Source: Siderastrea radians (taxonomy: Eukaryota > Cnidaria > Anthozoa > Scleractinia > Rhizangiidae). Taken from it: a DNA stretch of 64,000 nucleotides. Shown here one piece after another: positions 32,641 through 45,885 of this stretch. The notes beneath the pieces are model-generated. The model had not been told where the DNA came from, made no database searches, and saw only the letters and a program-made list of their open reading frames with translations. Every line of letters starts with the position of its first letter. Positions within the stretch are counted from its first letter, which is position 1. The position numbers were made by a program, and so were the translations under genes. The stretch spans positions 7,123,537 through 7,187,536 of the forward strand of contig OZ024894.1 of assembly GCA_964017195.1 (NCBI GenBank), given 5' to 3'.

Positions 32641-35600
32641 TCATACATTTGTCTCCAGGCCGTCTGACCCGCACTGAAATGTGTCCCGTACCTTGGCCAC
32701 GGATGAAGCCAGAAATGGTCCTATTGCTTTGCTGTAGTATTCTGGTGTTCTGCCCCTAAACAAGAGCAAAACGAACACATTATATTCCACTCTTATATCT
32801 GACGATGAAACTACGAACAAAGTCAAATACTTGTACTCTCGCGCTCCCATAGTGCGTTTTAAAGTATAACACTTGCGAACCCTCCCCGCCCTCCCAGAAT
32901 AACGTGGTTTTAACGTTTAAAACCGAGGATAAAACCGAATTTATACTGTTTTAATGAAAACCACAGTGAGCAGCAATTTCCCTTCACTCTTTTATCCCGT
33001 AGTAATGCTAACTCGCGAAGTTTTTATTACAATTTCAAGCTACTGAATAGCTTTTTCCTATGGCGTTGTGCGTTTTTTCCGTGTTTCACAACTAGACTTT
33101 TGAAGTTGTTTCCCTGTACGGAGTTCGTAAATACGACAAAAATTTTTAGTACCAAGAGTAATACTTGTGTTACGAGTATATAAAGAATAAATGAAATGAA
33201 CGTCGCAGTTAGAAACACAGGTTGTAGTCAACAAAACTTGAAGATAACTGGAAAGTTGCATTGAAGCAAATACATGTGGAGTTTGTATTATACAAATGCA
33301 TTGACATAGCGACGATCATTTGTTCACATCATCCCCTATGTATCTGTCGTCATTTATTACAAATGTCGTTTTCCCTCAACCGGAAATTTTCGTGTTGATG
33401 GTAAACGCTCTGCCATCCTGAAATGGTACGCCCATCAGCCGGAAAGACCGAAAGAGGCGGGAAAGATGTATCAGTGAAAAAGATAGCGGAAAGCGAGTGT
33501 GTGGGCTGTTTGATAAGTTTGTCAAGGACCGATCAGATCGTGCGATCAGCGAGATGAGACTAAGCGGTGTGTTTCCGTCTCAATTAAAGCAAGTATTAAA
33601 ACGATCCGATCTTGAAGAGCAGCACGCTCCAGCAGTCATCAAAAGGCCGTATTAACTTATCTCTGAGAATCGGAATAATAAAGAGGCCGACTCCTTTGTA
33701 AAAAAAATCAAAAGACCGCCGTTGTGCCAGAATCACACTTTGGAATTGTGTTCGGCGATCCGCGGTGACAATGAAGACATTGCTTGGATTTTTTTGTTCA
33801 GAGAAAATGGAGCATTAACCCGGATGAACAAAAAAGTTGTTGGATTATAAATAGTTGACGAACGTTTTTTTTTGACAGCCATAATGTGTGAACTGAGACT
33901 GGTGAACAAGTCATAGACGAAACCTGCAGAAGACATTTCATTTGAATGGTCAAACTGTGGGATTTTATCGGCAGACTAAAATCCCGTAACAGTTATAGCA
34001 GAAAATTGTTTTGAATCAAATTCTTGGCCTCAGTCTGGTTACTGTTGCCAGCCATCTTCTCAAAACTCTTGCTTTGTGGCGGAAATATTTGAACGGGGCC
34101 GCGGCACTTGACTCATTCATTTTGGAAATAAGGTTTATTCGCTGATAAGGATAAGGAAAAAGATTATTCGCTGATAACTGACCTGTGTATGTGTACCAGT
34201 GTGAAAGGAAGGAAGAAACTCAATAACTGAGGTTGAAAAATTTAACCCTTTAAGCCCCATTATCCTTGTTCTCCTTACTGTTATACATTTCTTTTAGTGC
34301 TACCTGGGAGGATGTGATTAAAACTGAAGAGATTTTATCTTTGGTTAGCATTTCCATTATTCTTATGACCTGTTTGTTTGAACAAATGGTGATATTGTAG
34401 GGAGAGATTCATTTCTTGTCACTTAATAGAGCCTCATTACACTACCAAGGCTTGGCTGTAGAAGTGAAAGTCCAATATTTGTATTCCACAGTTGAAAACA
34501 GCACTCATTGAAATGAGTATGCCTGCGCTTTCTATGTCTTTTAAGTATTGTGCAGTTGCTAAAACTCTTATTGCCGACAGTCCTCACCTTTGATCCACAC
34601 GGCTGATATGCGTGATCCGCGATCTGCCGTTCTCTAAGGGCTCCACAAGGTACCTCGACGCGAGCACAATAGCATGCACTCCATTGGAAGGAGGGGCCCC
34701 TGGGTGATTGATAGATGTGGACACCAGACAACAGACACCACCTCGATCGAGGTCCGTCCATGATCTAACAATATGAAATAAACCAAATTGATATGTTACC
34801 AAGAGGTAGATATGTTCTAAAGGAAATTGTTGTGTTAAAAAGTTTTTGTTTGTTGTTGTTGGTTGTTTGTTTATCTGCAGGCAAGTAGGGGCAGATGGTT
34901 TGTTATCGCAACTGGACCACCAAATACTTTTTTGATTCGACAAGTCCTTTGAGAAGCGTGAGGCAAAACCGAGTTCTTATCGCACCTCAGTCCGCTCGAG
35001 TGTTTTTAAATCTCCCAAGAGCTTATATTACAAAACAACGCACGATGAGCAATTTTAATGCCTCCTCTCTGACGGTCTAAAGAAACAAAACCCGCGTTTA
35101 GTGCCTCATTTCAGTGAACATGTAAACACTCGGTGAGCGTCTGCCCTGTTGGTTTCCCGGTCGGTGCTTTCGTACACCAACGTGGCGGCCACAAAAGAGG
35201 TCGTTAGGACGTTGCAGTGTCTGTAACGTACGATTGCAACAAAACCCTATTCACCTTAACACCACGTGACGTCGTTTGGGCTGAAGGATCATCGACTTTG
35301 TGGTGTAAAAGAACACGTCTGTGTGATCGTCGATTTTCTCGATCATGTCCCATGATTCCAAGTCTTCATCCCAAAGATGCCTGAAAAAGACGCCATCAAT
35401 GCATAGGTTAGGGAGTGCAGACCAAGAGAAGAACTCTTACTGGGCCGCAAATTCACAAACATACGGATCGCGAGGATCCTTCGACAAGAAGCAAACAAAC
35501 CAACAAGGAAACTACGAGAAAAACGTGGAGTCATAATTTTAATTTGATTAGAAAAATGCGATTGCAGTCTGCCTTCAAATTCCTTATGGATTCCAGTAAT

Positions 35601-38600
35601 TTGTCAAGTATTTTTCTTCAAAATAAATCCACCTGCCCATTATCAGTCTACTTAAGCTAATTCTTGTTGAACTACACTTGTGACTACATCAAAAACTGTA
35701 GATGAGATAGATTTACCTTTCGTACAGAATTCTTCTGATGACATCTTCAGGGCTGGCGTTTACCTCCACAGCACATCTCCACAATCTAAGAGGATAGCCA
35801 TCTTTGACCTTCTTGTACGATATCTCTACCGAGCTATCGTACCACGGTTGTGACACCCAGCCCTTGAATTTGTCTTTCGCTTCCTACAAATAAAATAAAT
35901 GAATAAGTGAACTTGAAGTAATCCCAAGCCGGTTTTACTTGGAAACAACGAGTTTAGTACTCTGATTTTTCCATTCCATTCTTGATTGTCTTGATTTCTT
36001 TTCATTTTAACAAAGTCCCTCCGAGGATTGGCGAGGAAGCTCATTAACGTTGCCATTACGAACGAACGATTCACTGTCCATCGAACCAATCGAAATGAAC
36101 ATTGGGCACAGCGCGCGGCATCCGAAGCGGTTTTGGCGGGAAAATACTTGAAAAAGGCTTGGCTACATATTTTGTGAATCCTCGAATATCAACGCAGGTA
36201 TGTTTCAACACAAACATTAAAGCTGGTACATGTATTTGCTTCTCGTACCTTGAGCAGCCCAGCTATACATGACTCGATGTAAGATTGATAGCCACTATCA
36301 GGGCTTGATTTGGATTTCCCAAGCTGTTCTAGGGACACGGGTTCACCTTGCTCGATGTATGAAAAGCGACTATTCTTTACGGTGTCTTCGGGAATCTGGA
36401 AAGTGAAAAGACTCGAAGGTTGGTATCTTAAACGTTTTATGGTTCTATTTAGCCATCAGTTTTATTTTAAATAATATAAATTGGTGGTTCATTATGCTTA
36501 CAAAAGGCTTGGATCGTTGAACTCGAGGAATTCAATCTGGTTTCAACTTACCGAAAAGAGTTTGTCAACTTCGGTTATCATCTGAGCGAGACACTCGTGA
36601 GCAGCCTGAAAGAAACGGCACATGAGGTAAGTGGTAAGTTCAAGTCAGGCCTAGTGAGCCTAATGTGTATTCATACCTTATCTACTCAAAATTTGCCTCC
36701 AATTCTCGTTTGTACGCAATCCTTGGAAGCCTTAGCTTTGGCGACTACACAATGATTTTGTACATACATTCTTCTAAACATGGATAAGAGAGTTTGGAAA
36801 GTAGAGCTTGGGAGTAAAATAATCCAGTCAGTAAACTTGAACAACGGCTATCAAAATCCTCAAAAAAAGATAGAATAGACAGCTGCTTTTCAAACATTTT
36901 ATGGTAGAGTGACCATATGCTCCAACAAAAATAAATACAATGCTAGTGAATTCACTTTTAGCATCAGATTTGACGCCTGTGCAAAAAAAGATTAACTCAA
37001 AAATGAAAGCGTGATGTTAGAATAAAGGCAGGTATGGTTCATGCACATACCAAGTTATCAGTGAGTTCCTTGGAAGCCTTGTTCATGGGCGTTCTCTTTT
37101 GCCGTTTAGGGGAAGATGGATCTTCCTTGGAGCCACACAAATGGAACAGTGAAGGAGCAAAGCACACTCCAAGATTCTTCTCATTCATCTAATGAATTAA
37201 AAATATTTTTACAGCATAGTAATGATAGTAGGTTTAGATTACAACACGTTCCCCTTGGTCAGAAGTCCTTTATATCAGTTCCCATAACTGACTGGCGTAA
37301 GCTTCCTATGGCATTATGTTTTAGCATTGCAGTAAGGCAGTATCTTCAAGTTTATGTTGTCTTACATGAACGGTGTACAATGTAATGATGTTGTATTCTT
37401 ACCTGATTTGTTTCAGAGTTGGCAGCCACCTCATTTAAGAACAATAGAAGTGTCTGGAGTGCCTCTCTATTTGGATCAGGCATTAGGAGAATTGCCGCTT
37501 GCATGGCCTCCATTCTGGAGTTGGAGGGGATACCTACAGATGCAGAGAGAGTCAACGGGTGAGCGTGAAGCGTACGTTATAAATGAGAACGATTCTGGTA
37601 CACACATAGTAACTCTACTTCTTTGCATATAGCTAGACGAGGGCAGATGTAGGGAAATTGCCTCTTTTTTTACCATGATTTAACCCAGCTGTTTTCAGGG
37701 GGCAATGTTATTAACTCTTTTATTAAAACATTTCAATTTACTGTCCATCTTCCTGTCTGTCTTCTCTCTGCCCAAAAGGTTAATGAAAACCCTGCATCAC
37801 TGTTCTCCAACAAAAGTGGAGCAGAGAGCATGAAAGAAAACAAATAAATCACCCAAAATGTTCTTTACTACAGTAAATTTCTCAAATTCAGTATTGTACC
37901 AAATTTATGGAGACCAGTAAGAAGTATTTTTATGTTTACAACAAGGGTTGCAGGCACGGGGACATGCAGCAACTGTGCTGTAGGAGTGAAGGGTCAGGTA
38001 GTAGTCTTAATAGTAATAATAATACAAGGTTAATGAAGGTTATCAACCTATTGCACATTGTGAGTTCTCAAAAGTTGTGCCTACATGTACTTACTTGAGA
38101 AAATAGAAATGAATGTTTCTGCCAGTTTTGAAGTTAATATGGGTTCTGGAAGCTCTCTGAAGTATTGCTTAAGCATGTCGGCCATGTCATAGGGTGACAA
38201 ACCCTCAAAGTCAGTGTTATCTGCAATCATGGGTAAGGAACAAATTAAGATCCATTTGCAGAGCAGATTGTTTTACATACGTGCACTTTTTAAATAAAAA
38301 ATGAAAGGACTCTCACTAGTTTTGAACACAACCGGAGGAGAGGAAGAAGGAAGTGATATTGCTATTTAGGTTTACAGTAAATCAACAACTGGACCTCTTC
38401 AATGAAGAAGAGCCATATGGAGGTTGACGTTTTATAAGCATTGGTGTCTGGATGTCTAGTATCCTACTGTCCAAGCTTTACACCCCTTAGAATTTTCCTT
38501 ATAGGTACCTAAACATTACCAACACCAAAGGCTGTTAACTGGAAGGGGAAGATTTGTCTCATTCTAGTTCAAGGTACCTGGATCTCCTTCAATCATTTCC

Positions 38601-41600
38601 TTGAGGTGATTTATTCTCTGTTTGCCACCCGACTTTCGAAAAATGCCAACAGCATCTACAGCTGTAATTAAAAATAATAATACTTATAAGAACGTTTTTC
38701 TTACATGACCACTGTACCAAAGTCTTAAGCCTTGTTGCACAAAAAAGTACAGTCATAAGGAAGAAGATTACACAAAATGGAAAATATGTCAAATAAACCA
38801 CACACTGCAGTGAAAACATTCTAATGTGTTTTGGTCACCTGTTCTCTGAAGGTAGTTGATTGCAAAGAGGATTGATCTTGGAAGGGGTTGACCTGTCCTC
38901 TGAAGGACAACCGCAAGGGGAACTCCAAATACATTCCTGTCTGAAAATCGTAAAACATGAAAATTTACGTTGTGCAAAAAACCCATTTTAATAACCACCA
39001 CATTTTTAATCTGCCTTTTGTGGGCAATAATAGTTATTATCGTGGTTAGGTACCTCTATAGTCTGGTGACTTGAGCTTCTTCAAGAAATGGGGAAAAGAC
39101 CTGCAAAACAAAGAATGGCAAATGTAAGCGTTCTTCACGAAAACCCTACTTTGGATGGTGTTACAAGACCCCAGTGAACTACAGCTGGCACAGTTTTTGA
39201 ACAACTCGATTTCACAGCCATTCTACTCTGCCATAGCCTTGGTACATGTGAAATGAATTATAATGTTTGTGCAGTTGTGTAAGCAATTAAGCAATTGCTG
39301 TTTTAGGCTGAAAAAGACCCTCTGCTCTTGCATGTTATTTTGTAACAGTGATCAACGAACTTACCAGTTCCACATGCCTCTATGTGAATGTGTGTGTCTT
39401 TCCATTAGCGCTGTGAGTTTCAAAAGTGAATATTTTCTGAGAACTGCCAGTTGCCCTGCTGTGAGGTCACAGATTTTAGGAGACCTGTGTTTGGAAGAAA
39501 ATTGTTTGGCTCATTAAAGTTATCAGTACCAGAACTACAGCGAAGTGGGTGTGGTGACCAGGTGGTTAGAATGTCACACTTTCAATAGGAAACTCAGTGA
39601 TTTAAGCCTTGTTTCTAGTGCCATATGGCCTGATCTTTGTTTATATTAGCAGTCTTCGATCTTTACATTATAATAAATTGTTGAAAATTCAAGTGATCTC
39701 TTGGAAAACAAAAAATATATGATAAGCTGAAAGGGCTGTCACTTTCAGTGAGTGTAGTAAATATGAGAGTAAAAGAAGATAGTCCTTTTTAAACAATGCC
39801 AAATTTACAGATGCTTGTATTGCTGTGCAGCAAAAGTTGCCACCCACCCATACCAAGGTCTGTTTTATGTTGTAGTTTCTTAATGCATCATTTGAATGCA
39901 TCATTTGGATTTTCCTCCTTTTTCCTTCAAACTTTTCATGTTATCAAATTTTTCTCGTTCATTCTAGTTTCGGTGTCTGTCCGATGAAATTCAATTTACA
40001 AGATGTAAACTGTGGGGTCAGCAAAGATCACCATATGGCTTTCCTAGGCAATGAACAAACTTTGCTTCTCTCTCTCTCTAAGTTGTTCATGGGTTTTGCT
40101 TTAAGTGCAAGATGAAAATGGTGTTTATGCCAAACCCTGCCATCCAGAGGGGATGGAACTTTGTTCATCTTGTTGAGGCAACCAGGTTTAACCTTTTGTG
40201 TGAGTCAATCTACCCCATTTCCAAAAGCCCAAGCCAAAAGCAAGAGACTGGACTATTGCATTCAAAGTCTTCCTAACTCCTCTACATCTGGAGTGTTAAT
40301 TGCACCAGGCTGTGTATTAACAAAGTGGTTTATTCAACCACCATAACCATGTGTACTTAGCCTCGAGCGAGTGAGTGAGCCATCTTATTAGACCATGGGT
40401 TTCTGACCATAATTTTATAAACTAAACACTTACGTAATGCGTACGTCAGGTTTAGATGATTTCTCAAAGCTGTGCCACCGTACTTTAGGCCTTGTTGGTG
40501 TTGATGCCTGTGCTATATCAACATTGCATTGTTTTTCTGAATTTCTTATTGACCGTAGCATTGACAAATCTCCTGGTAAATCATCAATTTCATCATCACG
40601 TTCAAAGTCTGATAATCCCTCATTTGATGACCCACTACAAGACTCCAGTCCTAAATCACTGCTTGTAAGATTTCGCTTTTGAGTCCTTCCAGAGCTCCTG
40701 AGTTGATCATTCTTGTTAAGGTCTTTGCCAACATTTGATATCGAAGGTGTACTAACACTCAACGCAGGTGACAAATTGTCATACACACTTGTTCGTCCTT
40801 GTGCAATGCATAAATCCAAGTGTGTAAATTGTGCCAATGGATCAGCCACAAGCCTGTCCTTCTTGTGGAAAGATCTTTGCCTTGTGTTTGTTATATTGTT
40901 CAGAGATGTATTGATCCCATTATGTGAACTGCTTAAACCAGTTGGAGTCTTTCCCTTTGAGAGTGATGGCGAGCCATTCCTACGGCTTGGCCAGCGTCGA
41001 TTCTTATTTTGAAGTTTCCATCTTGAACTTAAAGCAATCAAGTCTTCCTCATCTGAATCATAACCATCACTCTGTTGAGAGGTAAGAAGATTAGAAGAGC
41101 TGTGGTACATTCTCTGCTACTTTGTATCCCCTTATCAACTAACAGTCTTTTAGAGATAAGAGACAGGTTGACCCGGATTAAACTTCCTTAATCATCATTA
41201 ACAACAACTTGTGAATAATCCTTGTCTTGGCTTATTGTTCTATTTTCCTGTCTGCAGTTGAGGAAATAAGTTGCTTCTTGATGTGCAGAATCCTGTCTCT
41301 TCTAAAACCACTTATCAAAAGATGTTTTAAAAAGAACTTTGCATCTTTGCGCTAAGCCTTGGCAGTGTGGCTAGGCTAGGCACCACCTTGGTGCCTTGTA
41401 AGAAATGCCCTGTTGACTAAGTCAGCTGTTTTCATTATAAGTTGCTCTATTCTTCATGCTTCTTCATGTATTTGTTGTAGAGATATTATTCTTTTAGTTA
41501 AAGGTTTTGGCATGCTAACCATAGAGTTCCAACACTTGGCCCTGCAAATCAGTTTTTTTTTTGGCAATTTGACACTTCAGTTATGCCCTACTCATGAGTA

Positions 41601-44600
41601 CTTTGTTGAAGAGTTGCCAATAACAAGGGTTCATTCTTCAGCTCACTAAATGTAAAACAAAAAGCTGTAAGGAAGTTAATTACTGTTTAAGCAGATTTAA
41701 CCCTTTATAAGCTTTTTAACCCTCTTAGCCCCCAAAGTCATACAGGACATGAGAATAAAGGAATGATCACATGTAAGATGAAATGTTTTGATGTTTAAGC
41801 AAATTCTCCCAACAATTACCGGAAGAAATATAAAACAGTTAGGATAATATACATGCTGATATCGAGGCTTTAAGGATTAAGAAATTCCTCTTACATTACC
41901 TTGATGTGAAGATTCATTTTTGCACATCGATTGAGCGTTTGAAGACGTCTACAGAAATGAAAAGAAGATTTCAATCACAAACAACAGTATCCAGTAAACC
42001 AAATGAAAACTTTAAAACTGGTTTTCAAACCCCTTACCTGTACAAGGACTGAATTGAATCCTGGTCCAGGAAGTCATGTTCCTTGATGACAGATGCTGTG
42101 TCAATAGGAAACTTGCCATCTAGATGACATATGAAAAGATAAACTGTCAGTATTTGTGTTTAAAAAAAAAAATCTTTACTTGGAAGGTCTAATGCTGTGG
42201 AGGTCTGGAGGTGAAGTGATTTGTACATGTGTTGGTCTGAAGGTTGATGGCTCCAACTTGGTCTCTACTACTGCATTAATAGTTTTGTTAGACAAGAAAC
42301 TTTGTTTCATGGTCTCTCCCTACCCAGGTGTGTAAATAGGTGCCACAAACCATTAGGAAAACCTGCTAAAATGCTGGTAGTAACATTGTAATGGAATAGC
42401 ATTTCATCCTATTCCTAGTACTAGTATGTCCTGCTGCTACATGCAAGGCAACAGATGAAAGGCACCACCAGGACCAGCTGACTGGGCTGCCTGTTGCCAA
42501 AAAACAAGTTTGTTCTGATAAACGGCACCATTACAATACAATTGAAGTCCACGCTTCTGACACTCTTAAAGAGTGTTGTGGCTGCTCCGGCTTAACACAT
42601 TTAAATGTTTGTTCCCCTCTTTTTTATAGAGCCTTCTTTTTCTGAAAGAGCAATACATTACCTTCATAGGCCTGTGAATACTGTGGAAATCCTGCAGCTT
42701 TCAACCAGTAGCATGCCTCAAGGGCTTCTAATTCTGAGAGTGAATTGAATACAATATTAATAGCAATGGGCAAGAGCCTTACAAAAAGGTTATGCACAAG
42801 GCTGCAAAATAAGACTGCATTTTTAATTGTCAGGTTGTTTTCTCTCCCTTTGCTGAATATATTATTTATTACAATTTGATTTTCTTTCCCCAATGGTAGG
42901 CTTTTAACAGTTCATAGTGCACTTTCAGTGTGCACTTTCAGACGGATGTCATATGTTGTCATGTTAACGCATATTCCCACTCTAAATATAAATTGCTATG
43001 TCTCTAAAATGCAATTTGTCGTTGTGCAACATCAGGAACTAATTGAGGCAGAGCAGGGCAAAATTTGTTTAGACTGTCAAAACAAATGGACAAACGAAAG
43101 AAACTGTGAGACCGGAAAAGTTGGTTTTGTGCACAAAGCAGAGCAGTATAAATAAACTTCACGGGGCATCTTGCTTCAAGAAATGTTTTCAACTGTCGTA
43201 AAGTAATTTTTCAGACTATCATAAAGTAATTGTCGACAGGACCGGAAAAGGGGGTCGTTAAAATAAGGCGGCACAAATGAAAACCTTTGTTGAAAACTAC
43301 CACAGACATGTTTATGTATTAAAAACTACAATAAGTACAAACGTGATTGCCTGGTTAAAAATCTCACCAGGCGCTTTCCGGTTTACACGTATAGTGATAA
43401 CCATTGCGCTTTTTACACTTGCAGGAATTGTGTAAAATGTTTGAAGTCAAGACAGGTCTTACACAATGTTGCCAGCTTTATGTCTTTTTGCTGGGTCACG
43501 CCGTAATACTCAGCCCAAGAAAGCGTATCATTCATGTGGTCACTCCAGCCATAACATGTCAGCGTTTTTTCTATGGACATCCATCATTCGATTCTCAGTG
43601 TAAACTTTATCTAATTCTGTCACTTTCTGACGCGACTAGACCAATATTAGATCAAAGAGGCTTAAACAATAAAAATAGAAAGGATTCTGGTCTTGCTTAC
43701 ATCAACAGTCTTTTCAAGAGAGAAGTGTTCCTAAATGTTCTTATTGTGAGTTTAACCCAAACAAAAACCCGCAGTAGAAAACAAAACAGCTAGATTTCAG
43801 TTTTTTATGAAAACATTTATGATACTGGAAGGATAAACCCAGGGCGATTTCGCGAACAAAGTTTTCAATTAATTACTGAATTTTTCGAGTTCACTAGTAA
43901 TTGCCTCCCGCATAGTTCTCTTTACTCAGTCGTGGACTTGCTTTATTCATACATGGAATAAACCAGCTAGACCTTTGACATGGCAAACAAACGCGACCTC
44001 TTGCCTTCGATTAATGAGAAAATATGTAAAAGTAAAATGTGTAAATGGACATCTTATTCTTGAAAACTAGATGTCCTAAAAAACAATTGCTACTTAACAG
44101 CACCCGAACAGAACAATACCGCTCTGCAATTAGCGCCACTCCAAGTGAAGAAGAAAGAGCAAGACCTCTTTTATCCTCCGACGATCGACTGAAACTCGTG
44201 TTTATTCAGGAACGGCAAGAGTAACAACAAGCCGAACAGTGATGATATTTACAGAAACGAGTTGACTTATGACTCGTTTTTGAGACTTTCTTGTAATTTC
44301 ACGCATGGCTGGCGTGCGAAATGGGCCGCATTCTGTTCGAACGATCTTCGCCGCAAACTTGCAGCAAAACGGAGACAAGCGCAAAAACGGCCTGGCCGTG
44401 TCAAACAGCAAAAGTTCGACTGAATTTACCGGGATTTGCTTAACGGAACGTTGGATCCCTAAAACAGATCAATCCGTCGTCACGTGAGAGTGGCTGCTCA
44501 GATTTTATTCAAATCAAGTATTTGTTTTGCTTGCACCGCCACAAAGTCTGAATGTATGAATGGCTGTGGTTTGTCGTTTATATTTCTCTGTGTATAACTT

Positions 44601-45306
44601 TATCCGGTTCCGATTTGCAAACCAATGGCCTTTAAAAAACGGCCGGTTTTTGTTTTAGCGCGCATTATAAAGACCTTTCCGCTGGAATGACCGTGCAAGT
44701 ACAGCGTTTAGAGCCCCACTCACTTCAAATGTTATTACCTCGGATGAAAAATCGGTGTCACACAATTTTCGAGCGGAATGGAATGCTACCCATGCTATCA
44801 AAATTGATGAACTCTGATGACCGACCGGTTTTTTGCCTAAGTTGCAGGCAATCGTCCACCAATGTCGCAATAAATAAATATTTTTTCACTGACTCGATAG
44901 ACCTGTATTATCATCACGCTTCGAGTAGCACAAGTAAAATATCTGATTTGTGATTCAGATGAGCGCATCGCAGAATTCCGGACACAGTTGACTTCAAATC
45001 GTTCTCGCTCCAAAGTGTTTTTGATTTGTGTGTTAAGGAAATGGAGAATTAATAACCCAAAATTCACAAGCTGGGTAAACGTATGAAAACCAAAACAAAC
45101 ATTAAATAGAATGCCACAGATTTAAACATCGACAGCACAGAAAATGCGAGCAATGTGAGTTTGAATTCCTTAACATCTCGGGTCAAATGATTTTAGGTTG
45201 TACCTTTGATAGCTCCCTTCTTGTTCTTGCGAGCCAGGAAACGCCGAAGAATCTTTCGTCTGTTCTCGCCCGTCGGATTAACGCCATCAGAAAGCGCCAT
45301 GGCCAT
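32641..45306 (-). CDS. STARD13: DLC1/STARD13/STARD8 family RhoGAP: SAM-RhoGAP-START (17 exons, 785 aa)
   Basis: RhoA-type GAP acting at focal adhesions. Exons: 45204-45306, 42662-42733, 42038-42119, 41900-41948, 40434-41071, 39054-39100, 38839-38940, 38578-38661, 38095-38220, 37403-37533, 37051-37188, 36552-36605, 36249-36395, 35717-35883, 35255-35380, 34588-34764, 32641-32755. All junctions are GT-AG and in phase (2358 nt). SAM: about 35-102 (ACYWLKAAGFPQYSQAYE, EHDFLDQDSIQSLYR). The serine-rich linker holds SVYDN (Y199), like the tensin-binding SIYDN of DLC1, and RWHSFE (300-305). RhoGAP: about 332-542, with NVFGVPLAVVLQRTGQPLP, arginine finger R373 in VGIFRKSG, and MLKQYFRELPEP. START: about 575-770 (FKGWVSQPWYDSSVEISYKK, YPLRLWR, LASRYLVEP, ISRVDQR). 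It is probably pre-duplication to the three vertebrate paralogs; the symbol stands for the family. Start: first of two in-frame ATGs after a non-coding leader. Longer 5' forms are possible (see upstream exons). Confidence 0.95.
34240..34420. repeat. Dispersed TTAACCCTTTAAGCCCC-type repeat in DLC intron
   Basis: The stretch begins TTTAACCCTTTAAGCCCCAT, continues CCTGGGAGGATGTGATTAA, and ends with TTGTAGGGAGAGATTCATTT. Related sequence appears at 14610-14710 and, in the opposite orientation, at 41700-41880 (AACCCTCTTAGCCCCCAAAG). I associate this family with coral genomes, from memory. Confidence 0.45.
39540..39640 (+). repeat. tRNA-derived SINE fragment
   Basis: GTGACCAGGTGGTTAGAATG resembles a tRNA A box, and TTTCAATAGGAAACTC looks like an anticodon-arm and variable-loop region. 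A proper B box (GGTTCGAATC) is missing; GTGATTTAAGCC stands in its place. It is a decayed tRNA-derived SINE, not a functional tRNA gene, in a DLC-type gene intron. Confidence 0.4.
41700..41880. repeat. Dispersed TTAACCCTTT-type repeat, second copy
   Basis: AACCCTTTATAAGC and AACCCTCTTAGCCCCCAAAG open a stretch ending CGAGGCTTTAAGGATTAAG. It is related to 34240-34420 and non-coding. It ends about 20 bp from the exon at 41900-41948. Confidence 0.4.
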
Positions 45307-45546
45307 GAGATAAATTAGTGACCACAGCACAGAAACTGGACGCAAGCACAGTATAATTGAGTGCAATGAACAGAAGTGCTCATTTCTGCCTCAAGCTACG
45401 AAATTTCCCGTAACAGCTTGATGTCTACGAGATGTCAAATCAAGGAGACTAGGCCCTAGGAAATTATTCCAACACCGCTTTGATTGACGTATTGTTTCAT
45501 GTCAACGCCTTGACAAATAACCACCTATTGTGCACGGACAAACACA

Positions 45547-45730
45547 ATTGGACTAATCGCGAGGGGTGGGGAATCAAATTATACACTCTAATTCACCACT
45601 GTTGAAGCTCGGGCGTAGAAATCGAATGTCAAAGCATTATCGATCTCAAACAGTTCTGGACGAAAACTTACAAACTGGGCGTTTTGAGATCGAGCGAGCT
45701 TGCGGGAAATACTTTCCGGTAATGACGTCA
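45547..45730 (-). promoter_or_regulatory. Putative proximal promoter of the DLC-type gene: CCAAT box and CRE
   Basis: A CCAAT box on the minus strand (45547-45551) and a perfect TGACGTCA (45723-45730) lie about 240 and 420 bp upstream of the start at 45306. No TATA box stands near. The element types match those upstream of the ARHGAP6 ortholog. Confidence 0.4.
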
Positions 45731-45885
45731 CCGACGGGTGTATTATTTATTATTTTAGGCGTGTGGATGTGATATCCTGTGTTATTTCATAGGCACAGTT
45801 GAATGTGAGTGGGAGTCAACCGTTGCGGTTTTCGAATTGGAAATCGTAAATTCGTAAATGTTCTACTTAATTTTAGAGTTTTCCA

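Noticed and set aside
39540..39640. Possible tRNA gene
   Set aside because: Only the A-box half resembles a tRNA; the B box and the acceptor stem do not fit, so it was called a SINE remnant.
43404..43793. 129-codon plus-strand frame
   Set aside because: It has no motif, no splice or promoter context, and lies within a DLC intron; chance is the simplest reading.
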